Shown here: positions 9,201-16,401 of the stretch, one piece after another
Numbering within the stretch: the stretch's first letter is position 1
Layout: the number at the start of each line of letters is the position of its first letter
Assembly (NCBI GenBank): GCA_001567485.1
Contig: JZRA01000123.1
Location: 1-44,528 of the forward strand
Length of the DNA stretch: 44,528 bases
From: Chloroflexi bacterium OLB13
GTDB lineage: Bacteria; Chloroflexota; Anaerolineae; Aggregatilineales; Phototrophicaceae
Reading direction: 5' to 3'
Notes under the pieces: generated by a model
What the model saw: the letters and a program-made list of their open reading frames with translations, nothing else
The model's database searches: none
Told to the model about the DNA's origin: nothing
Program-made: the position numbers and the translations under genes

Positions 9201-10271
9201 GGAGTCAGCGGGTTCAAACGTGTCGAGCGTTTCGGCCGGCGCGGCAGGCTGCTCGTCAAAATCGAACTCCATCGGCTCTGCGGCGGCTTGATCCAACCAG
9301 CTCAGATCGTCCGGCATCCCGATGGCATCCGCCACCCAGCCGAATTCGTCACTATTGTTCTCGTCAAGGACAGGTTCAGCGGCTTCGAGCCAATCCGCGG
9401 TGGATTCAGCAGCTTGGGCGGGTTCTATGCTGTCGGCGGCGTCGGTGACGTTCGAGATCGCATCCAACCACTCCGGCTTCGCGGCGGTCGATGCCTTGTT
9501 CGAGACCGCGCGGAAGTCATATAACGGCAGCGTGAACGTTCCGTCAGGGGGCGGCCCACCGGAGGCGATCTCATAAGCCAGAACCGGATCGGCGGACTCC
9601 ACGCGCGAGATGAATTTCTGCGCATCGCTCGACCGCCCCTGCCGCTTCCAGAACTCCGCCAGCATCCGGTTCGCTTCGATGCAGTCTGGCATCTTCTTCA
9701 CAACGTCGGTCGCCGACCGTGCGGCGTCGATTTCCGCCCCGGACGACTGGTAAATCTGAGCGCGCAGCAGTTCGAGATCCGTGCGCCCCGGCGCGGCGTC
9801 CAGCGCGCTCTTGATCGTCGCCAACGCCTGATGAGTCAGGCCGCTGCGCCACTGCTGACGCGCGATCATGTAGGCGGTCTGCGGGAGTTTAGGGCTGTGC
9901 CGATCACGGAAGCTGCGATTGGCGTCGATCAGCAGTTGGATGACATCCTGATTGGCCGGATCATGTTCAAAGGCGCGTTCGAGCAGCGCAATCGCCCGTT
10001 CGCCGTCGCCGCGCTGACGGGCCACCCAGCTCAGCCCCACATACGCATCCGTGCTGCGCGGATCCATACCGAGCACCTGCGTAAAAGTGCCCTCCGCATC
10101 GTTGTAATGACCGGCCTCGATCTGCGCCTTGCCCAGACGGATCAGCGCTTGCAGGTTGCGCGGGAATCGCGAGAGGATTTGGGTGGCGTGCGCTTCCGCT
10201 TCCTCGTAACTCCGCCTTCCCAGCAGATCATCCAAGTGGGCAATATAGGCTTTGAGCGTAATGTCCGCCAT
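6231..10271 (-). CDS. Giant acidic TPR protein with about 32 tryptophan motifs
   Basis: A 1346-residue protein. Residues 1 to about 235 are a TPR array (for example YNDAEGTFTQVLGMDP and RAIALLERAFEHDPAN), a scaffold for protein contacts. From about 265 to the end it is very acidic and low in Lys, with tryptophans placed regularly in short motifs: PEWLDA, ADWLEA, LSWLDQ, PDWLAA, PEWMAA, PDWLSA, LDWLNA, PDWLAE, PDWLKD, PDWLNA and PVWLRG, about 32 in roughly 1080 residues. DPLAW occurs four times (542, 608, 650, 673) and TG(L/M)TGLLA twice (517, 722). The C-terminus has a short basic stretch SRRPIRFPF. The ATG at 10271 is chosen because the TPR starts there; the open frame upstream is the shadow of the divergent gene. 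It is first in an operon with the related protein and ndk. I infer a multivalent docking role, not an enzyme. Confidence 0.85.
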   Translation of the reverse strand: MADITLKAYIAHLDDLLGRRSYEEAEAHATQILSRFPRNLQALIRLGKAQIEAGHYNDAEGTFTQVLGMDPRSTDAYVGLSWVARQRGDGERAIALLERAFEHDPANQDVIQLLIDANRSFRDRHSPKLPQTAYMIARQQWRSGLTHQALATIKSALDAAPGRTDLELLRAQIYQSSGAEIDAARSATDVVKKMPDCIEANRMLAEFWKRQGRSSDAQKFISRVESADPVLAYEIASGGPPPDGTFTLPLYDFRAVSNKASTAAKPEWLDAISNVTDAADSIEPAQAAESTADWLEAAEPVLDENNSDEFGWVADAIGMPDDLSWLDQAAAEPMEFDFDEQPAAPAETLDTFEPADSGLEAVLADQLTSDEAEEFNLDWMMPSDEGIDEEPVADANLDLSWAEAPDESTVDNAPAWGAAPDVTPEVEQWIEDQAADEGDTLPSMTTMKAEQDRTTSEMAAAEPVTPPAAEEWLDLSALDAQTDGEPIEDFDEFLRNFTAFGDMDTEEPRPDLSAERTGLTGLLATAGGSDIPPEAADIDPEDPLAWMRSGTVDHEVYASEEAREDEMPELDDLLSPTGGFEAYSGDVARELDGPMEPATAGAEDDDADPLAWLREHDDIEMVENAESQAPRWSDALDVEAGVELDSSDADPLAWMHEAGVTVDDESEQDQEADPLAWAKEDGLELVDEVVEVTYKRTEALVDPDAPRSHPETNEEPATPTSTGMTGLLAFIKADGEDQEGDSPMSEHETPHDEPESEPSGVQPEAPQAREEFDWMAAAEESGADDIDWDAVPGAEEDADAAIPDWLAAVSNPVDSAEAAALSAADDPNVSDLWDPGADEVEGGDVPEWMAALRDESPAPEAQTADEAGEWLFSEAEPNVEASEDIQPMPIQPESVEGEAVPDQPAEVGDAVSELADWIGATGLVAAGAAALSDAAPDEDQPESSAEVAAAADADSGETPDWLSALNEAENGTSSPQGTAVDAAVDSVAPDEAADADFMAFLNSAGQEAADAVSEAVEPVDDSLDWLNADDEADSDVPAADAADIEAEADDLPDWLAEAGAGEVASSEAADEALDWLEKDEEVADSVPVPQEPDWFSEVDTGRMAAEPADETPDWLKDVEPATDEAGAESGDLAWLDDSQNVIGDATNIQPDLADAGEPSYELSYLEGEESTEAVETIELEPDNELELGAAAAAMLDADVPSGQLEAQRELSGEILDDADLLEPELPADETLTASATNSPDWLNAMVPGLEVNVSALEDADGDESGEFFNAGKSDFSWLNNIVDEELAPPTVGAPSRRPIRFPFDEPPVWLRGLRDETQTSTPVATADNDDDALPEWLRFDDDAQTN

Positions 10272-10292
10272 GAGTATGTATGATCCCGCTGG

Positions 10293-10322
10293 TTGAAAAT
10301 CACACGGTGCGTTGAGTATAAC
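10293..10322 (+). promoter_or_regulatory. Promoter of the secreted propeller-like gene
   Basis: TTGAAA (10293-10298) and TATAAC (10317-10322) are separated by 18 bases, close to the sigma-70 consensus. Transcription would start near 10329, about 31 bases before the ATG at 10360. The -10 box overlaps the -10 box of the opposite promoter. Confidence 0.6.
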
Positions 10323-10323
10323 A
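10315..10323 (-). promoter_or_regulatory. Extended -10 promoter of the acidic TPR-ndk operon
   Basis: On the minus strand TATACT (10320 down to 10315) is preceded by TGT, an extended -10 element. No good -35 is seen at the usual spacing. The start would fall near 10308, giving a leader of about 37 bases to the ATG at 10271. It overlaps the plus-strand -10 box by four bases. Confidence 0.45.
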
Positions 10324-10359
10324 CAGACATTCGCACACGGCTCACAACCTCTCAATGGT

Positions 10360-11493
10360 ATGACAAGATTGTTTTCCCTCTCAATTCTAGGTCTCATGCT
10401 TGCCGTAGGTGGGCTTGCCGCGCAGCAGGCTCCACCTACGCTCGCGGACTTCTGGGACGGACGCGCGCAGTGGGAACAGGTTGCGGTCGATGTCGGGCTT
10501 CCGGTCGGCGAGTCCGACACGCTGCAACTGAGCAAAAGCCGGTTCCGGTCGTATCTCCATGCTAGCACACAGTCGGCCGGGGTCGTCGATCAATGCGGCG
10601 AGCCAGTCGCGTTTCCCGGTTGCTTGACGGTGTGGGAAAGCAGCGACGGCGGGATGAGTTTCAGCCTGCCGAACGCCGTGTGCCTGATTCCGTGCGGCGC
10701 TTGCCCGTGCGACGACGTGCGCGATCACACATCCAGCACGCGCGCGGCGCAGCAGTATCCGCGCGTGGTTTTCGACGGCGAGCAGTACCTGATGGCCTAT
10801 GAGTGGCACGCCCAGATTATGCTGCGCCGGTCGCTTGATGGGTTGGTATGGTCGGACTGGTCATATCTTCTCACTCCCGGCGGCACGTTTCCGTCCAGTT
10901 TCGCGCCGTGCAGCGAGACCGAACGCATCGGCCCGCATCCAAACATCCGCGGCCAAGCCGACGACTGTCTGATCGGCGCGCCGCCCGGCCTGTACGTCGA
11001 AGGCGACACCGTGTACGTATTCGCATCGGCGGGTTCGGCCCCCGCTCATCTGCGCTGCTACAAAGGAGACCGGCGCGGCGACCTCTCGCAGCTTGCGCGG
11101 TGTGACACCGATCCGCTGTTCGGCGGCGCGCGCGAATACGGCCCGGTCGACCTGCTCGGAGCCGGCGCAAACGCCTATTTCGACTTTCGCTACATCTCGT
11201 CAGCCGATGTGCTTAAGGTCGGCGACCGCTACTACATGAGCTACGAGGGCATCCGGGGGCCGGAGTATCTCGAGGCGGGTATGGACACACAGTACGGCCT
11301 CGGGTTCGCGCGGTCGCTGACCGGCGAGATCGACGGCCCGTGGGAGACCTTTCCCGGCGCGCCCGTGCTGCAAGACCTCGGCTTCTGGGTCGGCATCGGC
11401 CACGCCGACCTGCTGATCGTGGACGGCGAGACGCGGATGTATACGCAAACCGGGCCGGATACGCGCGGGCTATACCGGCTCGTCTGGTTGTGA
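10360..11493 (+). CDS. Secreted beta-propeller-like protein of unknown function
   Basis: A 377-residue predicted secreted protein. The ATG at 10360 gives a clean signal peptide (FSLSILGLMLAVGGLAA, cleavage near residue 21). The mature part has repeating beta-strand signatures such as YPRVVFDGEQYLMAYEW, LYVEGDTVYVFAS, VLKVGDRYYMSYEG and YGLGFARSLTGEIDGPWE, which recall five-bladed propellers of GH43/GH32-like glycosidases and sialidase-like proteins. I cannot identify a full catalytic triad, so enzymatic function is open. It contains ten cysteines, four of them clustered in CLIPCGACPC, suggesting disulfides or metal binding outside the cell. The 3' end overlaps the end of the convergent NTPase gene by 24 bases. 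An upstream start at 10312 would add residues before the signal and is less likely. Confidence 0.8.
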   Translation: MTRLFSLSILGLMLAVGGLAAQQAPPTLADFWDGRAQWEQVAVDVGLPVGESDTLQLSKSRFRSYLHASTQSAGVVDQCGEPVAFPGCLTVWESSDGGMSFSLPNAVCLIPCGACPCDDVRDHTSSTRAAQQYPRVVFDGEQYLMAYEWHAQIMLRRSLDGLVWSDWSYLLTPGGTFPSSFAPCSETERIGPHPNIRGQADDCLIGAPPGLYVEGDTVYVFASAGSAPAHLRCYKGDRRGDLSQLARCDTDPLFGGAREYGPVDLLGAGANAYFDFRYISSADVLKVGDRYYMSYEGIRGPEYLEAGMDTQYGLGFARSLTGEIDGPWETFPGAPVLQDLGFWVGIGHADLLIVDGETRMYTQTGPDTRGLYRLVWL

Positions 11494-12029
11494 TGGGTTG
11501 ACGTACGGAAACGTCAGGTTCGGGTTCCGAAACGGGATGAGCGCCATCGTGACGGCGGGCGCATAGTAGTCGGCGCGGGTGATCGCGTCACCAGTCAGCA
11601 GGCCGATAGCGCCGTTCTGCTGCTTGCTGTTGCTGCGGCCGAACACCTGATCGTCCGCGTCGCCCATCTCCATCCCCTGATCGATCAACCGCGCGACCTC
11701 CAGCGGCACGAGGAACTGGCCGCTGCACGCCGTCCCGACGCGTCCGTCCTCGCTCACGACAGCGACCCATGCCATCGCGTACATCTGGCCGTTATGGCGT
11801 TCGACGCCCCCTTCGATACCCACCGCGAACGGGGCCTGTGGAACCGCGTAGTGCGCTTGCCATGCGCGGTTGAGCGCGCCGGTCAGCGTTTCTTCGATCC
11901 CGACCGGCTGATCCGACACGCCCGACGCACGCTCAGCCCGACGGCATGCACCGTGCCGTACAGCGGCGCGAACCCCCGCACGACACTCTCCAATTTCACC
12001 GGGTTGGTTGACGCGACGACAATGTTCAT
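11470..12029 (-). pseudogene. yjjX: Inosine/xanthosine triphosphatase (YjjX, DUF84), frameshifted
   Basis: This family hydrolyses non-canonical ITP and XTP to keep them out of nucleic acids. From the ATG at 12029 the first frame reads MNIVVASTNPVKLESVVRGF, the nucleotide-binding start of the family. The rest lies in another frame from about 11928: SDQPVGIEETLTGALNRA, then FAVGIEGGVE, and GAIGLLTGDAITRADYY near the end. Inserting one base near 11928-11930 restores ...GLSVASGVSDQP and gives 186 residues, close to the family's usual 170-180. The ATG follows the TGA of the CPBP gene by four bases, so the two are in one operon. Its tail overlaps the convergent secreted-protein gene. An assembly indel is the simplest explanation. 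Confidence 0.85.
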
Positions 12030-12033
12030 CGTG

Positions 12034-12786
12034 TCATCCCACCAGCGTCAGCGCGCGGACGAGGAAGAATAGGCCGAGGCCGGCGTGGGCGAAGATCGAC
12101 GCCCGTGTCGACCCGGTCACCGCGCGGACGGCGCCGATATAGACCCCGGCGAGCACCGGCAGGATCAGCGTATACCACCACGCGACCCAATCCGCGCCGC
12201 CCGGCGTCGAATACGCGACGAGGTGCAGGATGCCATACCACAGCGCCGTGATCATGAACCCTTGAACCGGGCCGAGCGCCGTACGCAATGCTGGATAGGC
12301 AACGCCTCTGAACACCAATCCTTCGGCTACGGGCTGAAACACGACCATCAGCAGGCCGGTCAGAATCCACGTCGGGATGGCGTCACCGCCGAATGGAAGC
12401 GGGGCCGGGTTGAACAGCGGCGTGAACTCGGCGATCACAGCCGGAGTACCGGTCGCAAGCAGGCTGACCAGATCCAGCGCCGCGCCCGCACCAAAGCTCA
12501 ACAGCACGATCAGCGGCCAGCGTCCGAGCGGCTGGGTCAGTCCGAGCGCCTCGCCGTCTTGCGGGGTGCGGTTACGCGCCAGCGTCACGTACAGCGCGAT
12601 CAAGGTCAAGCCGATCACCCACGCGAGTACGACACGAAATGGCGACTGGTCGCCGAACAGCGTCACGATTGTCGTGCCGATAATCACCGCAGCGAACGCC
12701 CCGATCGTGATGAGCGCGGCATAGATCACCGACCACGGTGGCGGCTGCTGCGGCCGGGCAATCGCGGCCAAAATCTGACGAATCAT
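12034..12786 (-). CDS. CPBP (Abi/Rce1-like) family membrane protein
   Basis: A 250-residue protein with about seven to eight transmembrane helices and the CPBP (type II CAAX prenyl endopeptidase, Rce1-like) signature in the C-terminal half. Family members are intramembrane glutamic proteases with motif 1 EExxxR and two downstream histidines. Here motif 1 reads AEGLVFRG, so the first Glu and the Arg are kept but the second Glu is Gly. The downstream GILHLVAY and FAHAGLGL supply histidines. The altered motif leaves catalytic activity uncertain. The ATG at 12786 has AGAGGGA upstream, and a promoter-like pair lies at 12819-12847. It overlaps or abuts the YjjX gene downstream. The substrate is unknown. 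Confidence 0.88.
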   Translation of the reverse strand: MIRQILAAIARPQQPPPWSVIYAALITIGAFAAVIIGTTIVTLFGDQSPFRVVLAWVIGLTLIALYVTLARNRTPQDGEALGLTQPLGRWPLIVLLSFGAGAALDLVSLLATGTPAVIAEFTPLFNPAPLPFGGDAIPTWILTGLLMVVFQPVAEGLVFRGVAYPALRTALGPVQGFMITALWYGILHLVAYSTPGGADWVAWWYTLILPVLAGVYIGAVRAVTGSTRASIFAHAGLGLFFLVRALTLVG

Positions 12787-12818
12787 CTCGTTCCCTCTAC
12801 GCGTCTGTCACGCACGAT

Positions 12819-12847
12819 AGCGTACCCGAACGATGGGCCACCTGCAA
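12819..12847 (-). promoter_or_regulatory. Candidate promoter of the CPBP-yjjX operon
   Basis: On the minus strand TTGCAG (12847-12842) and TACGCT (12824-12819) are separated by 17 bases, with a start expected near 12812 and a leader of about 26 bases. Only moderate matches to consensus. Confidence 0.4.
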
Positions 12848-12958
12848 TTGTGGTTACCGCCCGGATTCATCGCGGTGTGCTATCCTCAATCCTCTGCTCA
12901 TGGCCCCCACGCGCCAACGGCGTGAAACAGCGGCGCAAGCACCGCAAAAGGAGTCGCG

Positions 12959-14104
12959 ATGTTTGAACAACTGCCCGGCCTGTCCAGTTTGTCCCCGCAA
13001 GTCCGCGAGATCGTGCTTCGGGTGCTGGCTGTCGTCATCGTCATCATTCTGATCTACCTCTCGCGCCGCCTTGTGACCTTCGCCGTACTGGCCCCCTTCA
13101 AACGGCTGGCGGGACGCACGCACTCCCAGACGCCTGAAAAGCTCGCCGGTATCGTCGGCGGCCCGGTGCGCCTGCTGCTGATCGCCGCCGCCCTGCTCGT
13201 CACGGCGCGCATCGTCGTGCCGGGCGACGCTGTGTTCAACGGCCTTGCGCAGTCTATCTCGCGGATTTTCATCCTCATCGCGGTGCTGATGCTGGTCTAT
13301 CGCTCGGTGGACATCATCCTGCCCACCAGCGCACAGCTCGCGTCGCTGACCGGCATCGTCATTCAAGATCGCCTGCTGCCGTTCATTCGCGTCGGGTTGA
13401 AGATCTTCATCGTCGCAATCGGCGGCGTCATCATCTTGCAAGAGTTCGGCTACGATGTCACCGGCCTGATCGCCGGCCTCGGCGTCGGCGGCTTGGCGCT
13501 GTCGCTCGCCGCGCAGGACACGGTGGCGAACTTGTTCGGGTTCGCGTCGATCATCGGCGACAGCCCGTTCTCGCTCGGTGATTACATCCGCACGCCGGAC
13601 GTCGAAGGGACGGTCGAACACGTCGGCGTGCGATCCACCCGCGTGCGCCAATCCGATGAAACGTTGATTACGATCCCCAACAACGTGCTCGCCAACAGCG
13701 CCATCAGCAACTTTTCGCGGATGCCCCGCCGCCGCATCGACTTCACCGTGGGCGTGACGTACCGCACGACCGCCGCTCAGATGCGCGTGCTGCTCGACCG
13801 TCTGCGAACCCTGCTCAAAGCATGGCCCAGCGCCGACCCATCCACCGTGCAGGTCTACTTCTCGAAGTTCAATGACAGCTCGCTCGACATCCTCGTTCGC
13901 TGCTATGTGCGCAAGCTCACATGGGACGAGATGATGACTGAGAACGAGGCTATCATGCTGAACGTCATGGAGATCGTGGAAGAGCTTGGCCTGAGCATCG
14001 CGTTCCCGACGCGCTCGCTGGTGTTTGAGTCCGAGGCACACGTCATTACGGCGTCCGAACCCGTCGAGCCAGCCGGCGGGGATCGTCAGCGCGATGGCGA
14101 TTAG
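12959..14104 (+). CDS. MscS family mechanosensitive ion channel
   Basis: A 381-residue small-conductance mechanosensitive channel, which opens under membrane tension to release solutes during osmotic downshock. Hydrophobic helices occur at about 18-38, 64-84, 99-118 and 136-156. The pore helix is recognisable at about 158-190 as LGVGGLALSLAAQDTVANLF, followed by the MscS beta domain with SPFSLGDYIRTPDVEGTVEHV and ITIPNNVLANSAISNFSRM. The alpha/beta C-terminal domain extends to about 360. The ATG at 12959 is preceded by AAAAGGAG at good spacing. The stop codon overlaps the stop of the convergent PHP gene in the four bases TTAG (14101-14104). A TGC-TATCCT extended -10-like element at 12878-12886 is a possible promoter. 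Confidence 0.95.
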   Translation: MFEQLPGLSSLSPQVREIVLRVLAVVIVIILIYLSRRLVTFAVLAPFKRLAGRTHSQTPEKLAGIVGGPVRLLLIAAALLVTARIVVPGDAVFNGLAQSISRIFILIAVLMLVYRSVDIILPTSAQLASLTGIVIQDRLLPFIRVGLKIFIVAIGGVIILQEFGYDVTGLIAGLGVGGLALSLAAQDTVANLFGFASIIGDSPFSLGDYIRTPDVEGTVEHVGVRSTRVRQSDETLITIPNNVLANSAISNFSRMPRRRIDFTVGVTYRTTAAQMRVLLDRLRTLLKAWPSADPSTVQVYFSKFNDSSLDILVRCYVRKLTWDEMMTENEAIMLNVMEIVEELGLSIAFPTRSLVFESEAHVITASEPVEPAGGDRQRDGD

Positions 14105-15867
14105 CTATCGTCGGAGATGAAGACCTGCCACGGCGACTGCTGCATCGCCGCCTCGCCCACGCCGTAATAGATCCGCAGCGTCCCGTCTGGCCCGCGCTGC
14201 GCGAGGTCGTAACGTGTATCGCCCTTGCTGTTGTAGCGGCGCACCAGCCCGACCTCGCCGGCCCACTGCACCGACTCCACGGTGACTGGCCCGGACTCGG
14301 TCTGCTTGATCGCATAGTGCCACAGCAGGCGTGATGAACTGCGCGTCACATTGCGCACGATGTTGCCGTTTCTGAGGTCGCGCATCGCATAATACAGGGT
14401 GCCGTCGCGCTCCTCGGACGAGACGATCTCGACACCAGCGCGCGGCGCCTCGATCAGCTCTTGCGCGGGCGCGGCGGGCGGCGTAATGACCAGCGCCGGC
14501 GTCTCGGTGGTGGCGGTCACGGCCGGCTGCTGTTCCTGCTCAGTTGCGCCGCGCAGCGCCAGACCCTGCGTCACCAGCGTCACAATTTCGTCACGCCACG
14601 CGAGATCCGTCTCATCTTCGTCGCGGACGTAGATTTTGCTGTGCTCGATCGCATACGGGCGTTCCTCGCCAAACGGCACCTGAATGCGCACCACCGGCTT
14701 GCCCTGCGTCTCCTGCACGTCCATTTCGACGGTGATCTCCGGCGCGATGGCCTTGCGAATTTCGCGCTCCAACAGCTCCATCGCAGCCCGTGGATCGGAA
14801 ACCCCCGCTGGGGCCTTCTTCTTGTCCGCGCTGACACCGACATAGATCGTCCCGCCGTTGGTATTCGCGAACGCGCACACGTCCCGAATCACGGCCGCCA
14901 GCGCGCCGTTCTTGCGCTCGCAGGACTCGTGAAACGTCTGGATGACGCTCGGCCCTTCTTCACGCGCGAGCTGCACATAATCCTGCGGCTTGAGGTTCGG
15001 TTGATACGGGCGCGAACGCGAAAAGTCGGCGCTCTGAAACAGCGCCAGCAGCGCCGCAAAACTGCGCTCCGGCAGCAGATATTCGGTCACACGTTCGCCG
15101 ATGCCCGGACTCGTGACACGGCCGCTGCGGTCGCGCACCGTGTCGAGCCGATGCGCGTCGCTGCTTTGAACACAGCGCATCTTGCGCGGATACTCGGCTT
15201 TCGTGCCGTCGAAGAACCGCGATGTCGCGCGCCGGTCGCGGCGGGTCAGATCGGTCACCTCCAGCGCGTGCAGGTTGCGATCCTGTGTGTACGCGATGCG
15301 CGTCTGCCCGCCGAAATCGAGGCCGACCATCGCCACGCCATGCGCGCTGTTGACGTGCGCCGCGATGCACAATCCACCTGCTTCGTTGATGAGCCGATAC
15401 GCGGTCAGCACATCGGATGACGCGCCGACCTCGCTGCTGCCGACGTCCATAGCGTGCGATGGCACGTTGAGCGCCAACAGCAGGTGTTCCAGCACGCGGA
15501 TCGGCGTGTCGGGCGAGAAGATGCCGAGGATGTGGAAACCGAACGTGGCGGTGAACTCGAAGCCGGGCAGCACGAGCAGCCTCTCAAGAAGACGCCGGTA
15601 CTCAGCCAACAGGCGAAGTTCGTCGGCCTGCGCGCGGCCCAGCGACTCGAGAAATTCAAGCTGTTCGACCTCGCGCAGCATCGCGGCGTAACCGGCAACG
15701 GTGTTGTGATCGGTGAGCGCGATGATGTCGAGTCCGAGCGCATCTGCACGCCGCAGGATGTCGATATAGCGGACGCCTTGCTCCTGATAGTCGGCGGACG
15801 CCGGCGTGTGGAGGTGCAGGTCGGCCCGGTACCACGTCTGCTGGCGCGACGCTTTGCGCGATGCCAT
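14101..15867 (-). CDS. PHP domain fused to AlbA_2 (Schlafen-type) domain protein
   Basis: A 588-residue fusion. Residues 12 to about 275 are a PHP metallo-phosphoesterase domain with a full set of metal-ligand candidates: H18 and H20 (DLHLHT), D53-H54 (LTDHNT), E104 (PGFEFT), H112, H171 (AAHVNS), D237 and H239 (SSDAH). Residues about 295-430 match the AlbA_2 or Schlafen-box fold, with [32 protein letters not shown] and [10 protein letters not shown], a domain that binds nucleic acid or ATP in other proteins. A Pro/Thr linker (about 435-465) leads to a beta-rich C-terminal domain of about 110 residues that I do not recognise. The gene starts four bases after a CheY-like regulator and is surely co-transcribed with it. 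A phosphoesterase acting on nucleic acid or a nucleotide is likely; the substrate is unknown. Confidence 0.87.
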   Translation of the reverse strand: MASRKASRQQTWYRADLHLHTPASADYQEQGVRYIDILRRADALGLDIIALTDHNTVAGYAAMLREVEQLEFLESLGRAQADELRLLAEYRRLLERLLVLPGFEFTATFGFHILGIFSPDTPIRVLEHLLLALNVPSHAMDVGSSEVGASSDVLTAYRLINEAGGLCIAAHVNSAHGVAMVGLDFGGQTRIAYTQDRNLHALEVTDLTRRDRRATSRFFDGTKAEYPRKMRCVQSSDAHRLDTVRDRSGRVTSPGIGERVTEYLLPERSFAALLALFQSADFSRSRPYQPNLKPQDYVQLAREEGPSVIQTFHESCERKNGALAAVIRDVCAFANTNGGTIYVGVSADKKKAPAGVSDPRAAMELLEREIRKAIAPEITVEMDVQETQGKPVVRIQVPFGEERPYAIEHSKIYVRDEDETDLAWRDEIVTLVTQGLALRGATEQEQQPAVTATTETPALVITPPAAPAQELIEAPRAGVEIVSSEERDGTLYYAMRDLRNGNIVRNVTRSSSRLLWHYAIKQTESGPVTVESVQWAGEVGLVRRYNSKGDTRYDLAQRGPDGTLRIYYGVGEAAMQQSPWQVFISDDS

Positions 15868-15871
15868 ACGC

Positions 15872-16237
15872 TTAGGCGCGCGGGGCCGCAGTGAGTCGTC
15901 TGAGCGCGACGATCAACTCGTCCGGCTCGAACGGCTTAAGAAGGAATTCGGTCGCGCCCGCCTTGCGTGCCTCCGGTTCAATATCCTTACCCGAAGCGAC
16001 GAGCACCGGCGTCGAGGCCAAGTGTTCACGCTCGCGGAACTTCGAGATCAGTTCGAGACCGGTCATATCGTTGAGATGGAAGTCAACCATCACGACATCT
16101 GGCGCCTGCTGCTCCGTCAAGGCAAGTGCTGTCGCGCCATTCGGCGCAGATTCGACAGCGAATCCCTCCAACTCAAGCAGCATCTTGAGAAGCCGGGACA
16201 TCTCGACTTCATCGTCCACTATGAGTACACGGTTCAA
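15872..16237 (-). CDS. CheY-like response regulator (single receiver domain)
   Basis: A 121-residue stand-alone receiver. Using the TTG at 16237, the acidic pocket is D8-D9, the phospho-acceptor D52 (MVDFHLND), the switch Ser82 (ASG) and Lys101 (LKPF), a complete active receiver. There is no output domain, so it must signal by protein contact. The TTG start is preferred because AGGGG lies seven bases upstream and it gives the normal receiver N-terminus NRVLIVDDE; an in-frame ATG at 16312 would add 25 atypical residues. The PHP-AlbA gene follows after four bases, which makes that protein the obvious candidate effector or partner. No histidine kinase is adjacent; the nearest is at 31634-33589. 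Confidence 0.9.
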   Translation of the reverse strand: MNRVLIVDDEVEMSRLLKMLLELEGFAVESAPNGATALALTEQQAPDVVMVDFHLNDMTGLELISKFREREHLASTPVLVASGKDIEPEARKAGATEFLLKPFEPDELIVALRRLTAAPRA

Positions 16238-16296
16238 TACGACACCCCTACATCTGGCGGTGCTGTTCCATAGGGCAGCACAGTCAATCACGGTGA

Positions 16297-16325
16297 AGTG
16301 TACACAAATCACCGCGTAGTGTCTA
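16297..16325 (-). promoter_or_regulatory. Candidate promoter of the regulator/PHP-AlbA operon
   Basis: TAGACA (16325-16320) and TACACT (16302-16297) on the minus strand have 17-base spacing. The start would fall near 16290, about 53 bases before the TTG at 16237. Confidence 0.4.
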
Positions 16326-16340
16326 TTCGCTAATTGTCGC

Positions 16341-16370
16341 TTGTCGTGCGGCCTAAGCGTCGGTTATGCT
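16341..16370 (+). promoter_or_regulatory. Candidate promoter of pfkA
   Basis: TTGTCG (16341-16346) and TATGCT (16365-16370) are spaced by 18 bases. The start would fall near 16377, leaving a leader of about 25 bases that carries AAGGGGG before the ATG at 16402. Confidence 0.42.
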
Positions 16371-16401
16371 TTCCGCAAGCTGTGCCACGCAAGGGGGAAC
16401 C

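Noticed and set aside
7000..9500. Possible cohesin/dockerin or silk-like repeat protein
   Set aside because: The repeats are short Trp motifs in disordered acidic sequence with no dockerin calcium loops and no signal peptide.
12854..14041. 395-codon minus-strand frame opposite MscS
   Set aside because: Shadow of a strongly recognised channel gene; composition is His/Asp/Arg-rich nonsense.
14101..16325. Known anti-phage system built on PHP or Schlafen domains
   Set aside because: No neighbouring ATPase, helicase or methylase that would make a named defence system; the receiver partner points to signalling. Left as an open hypothesis.
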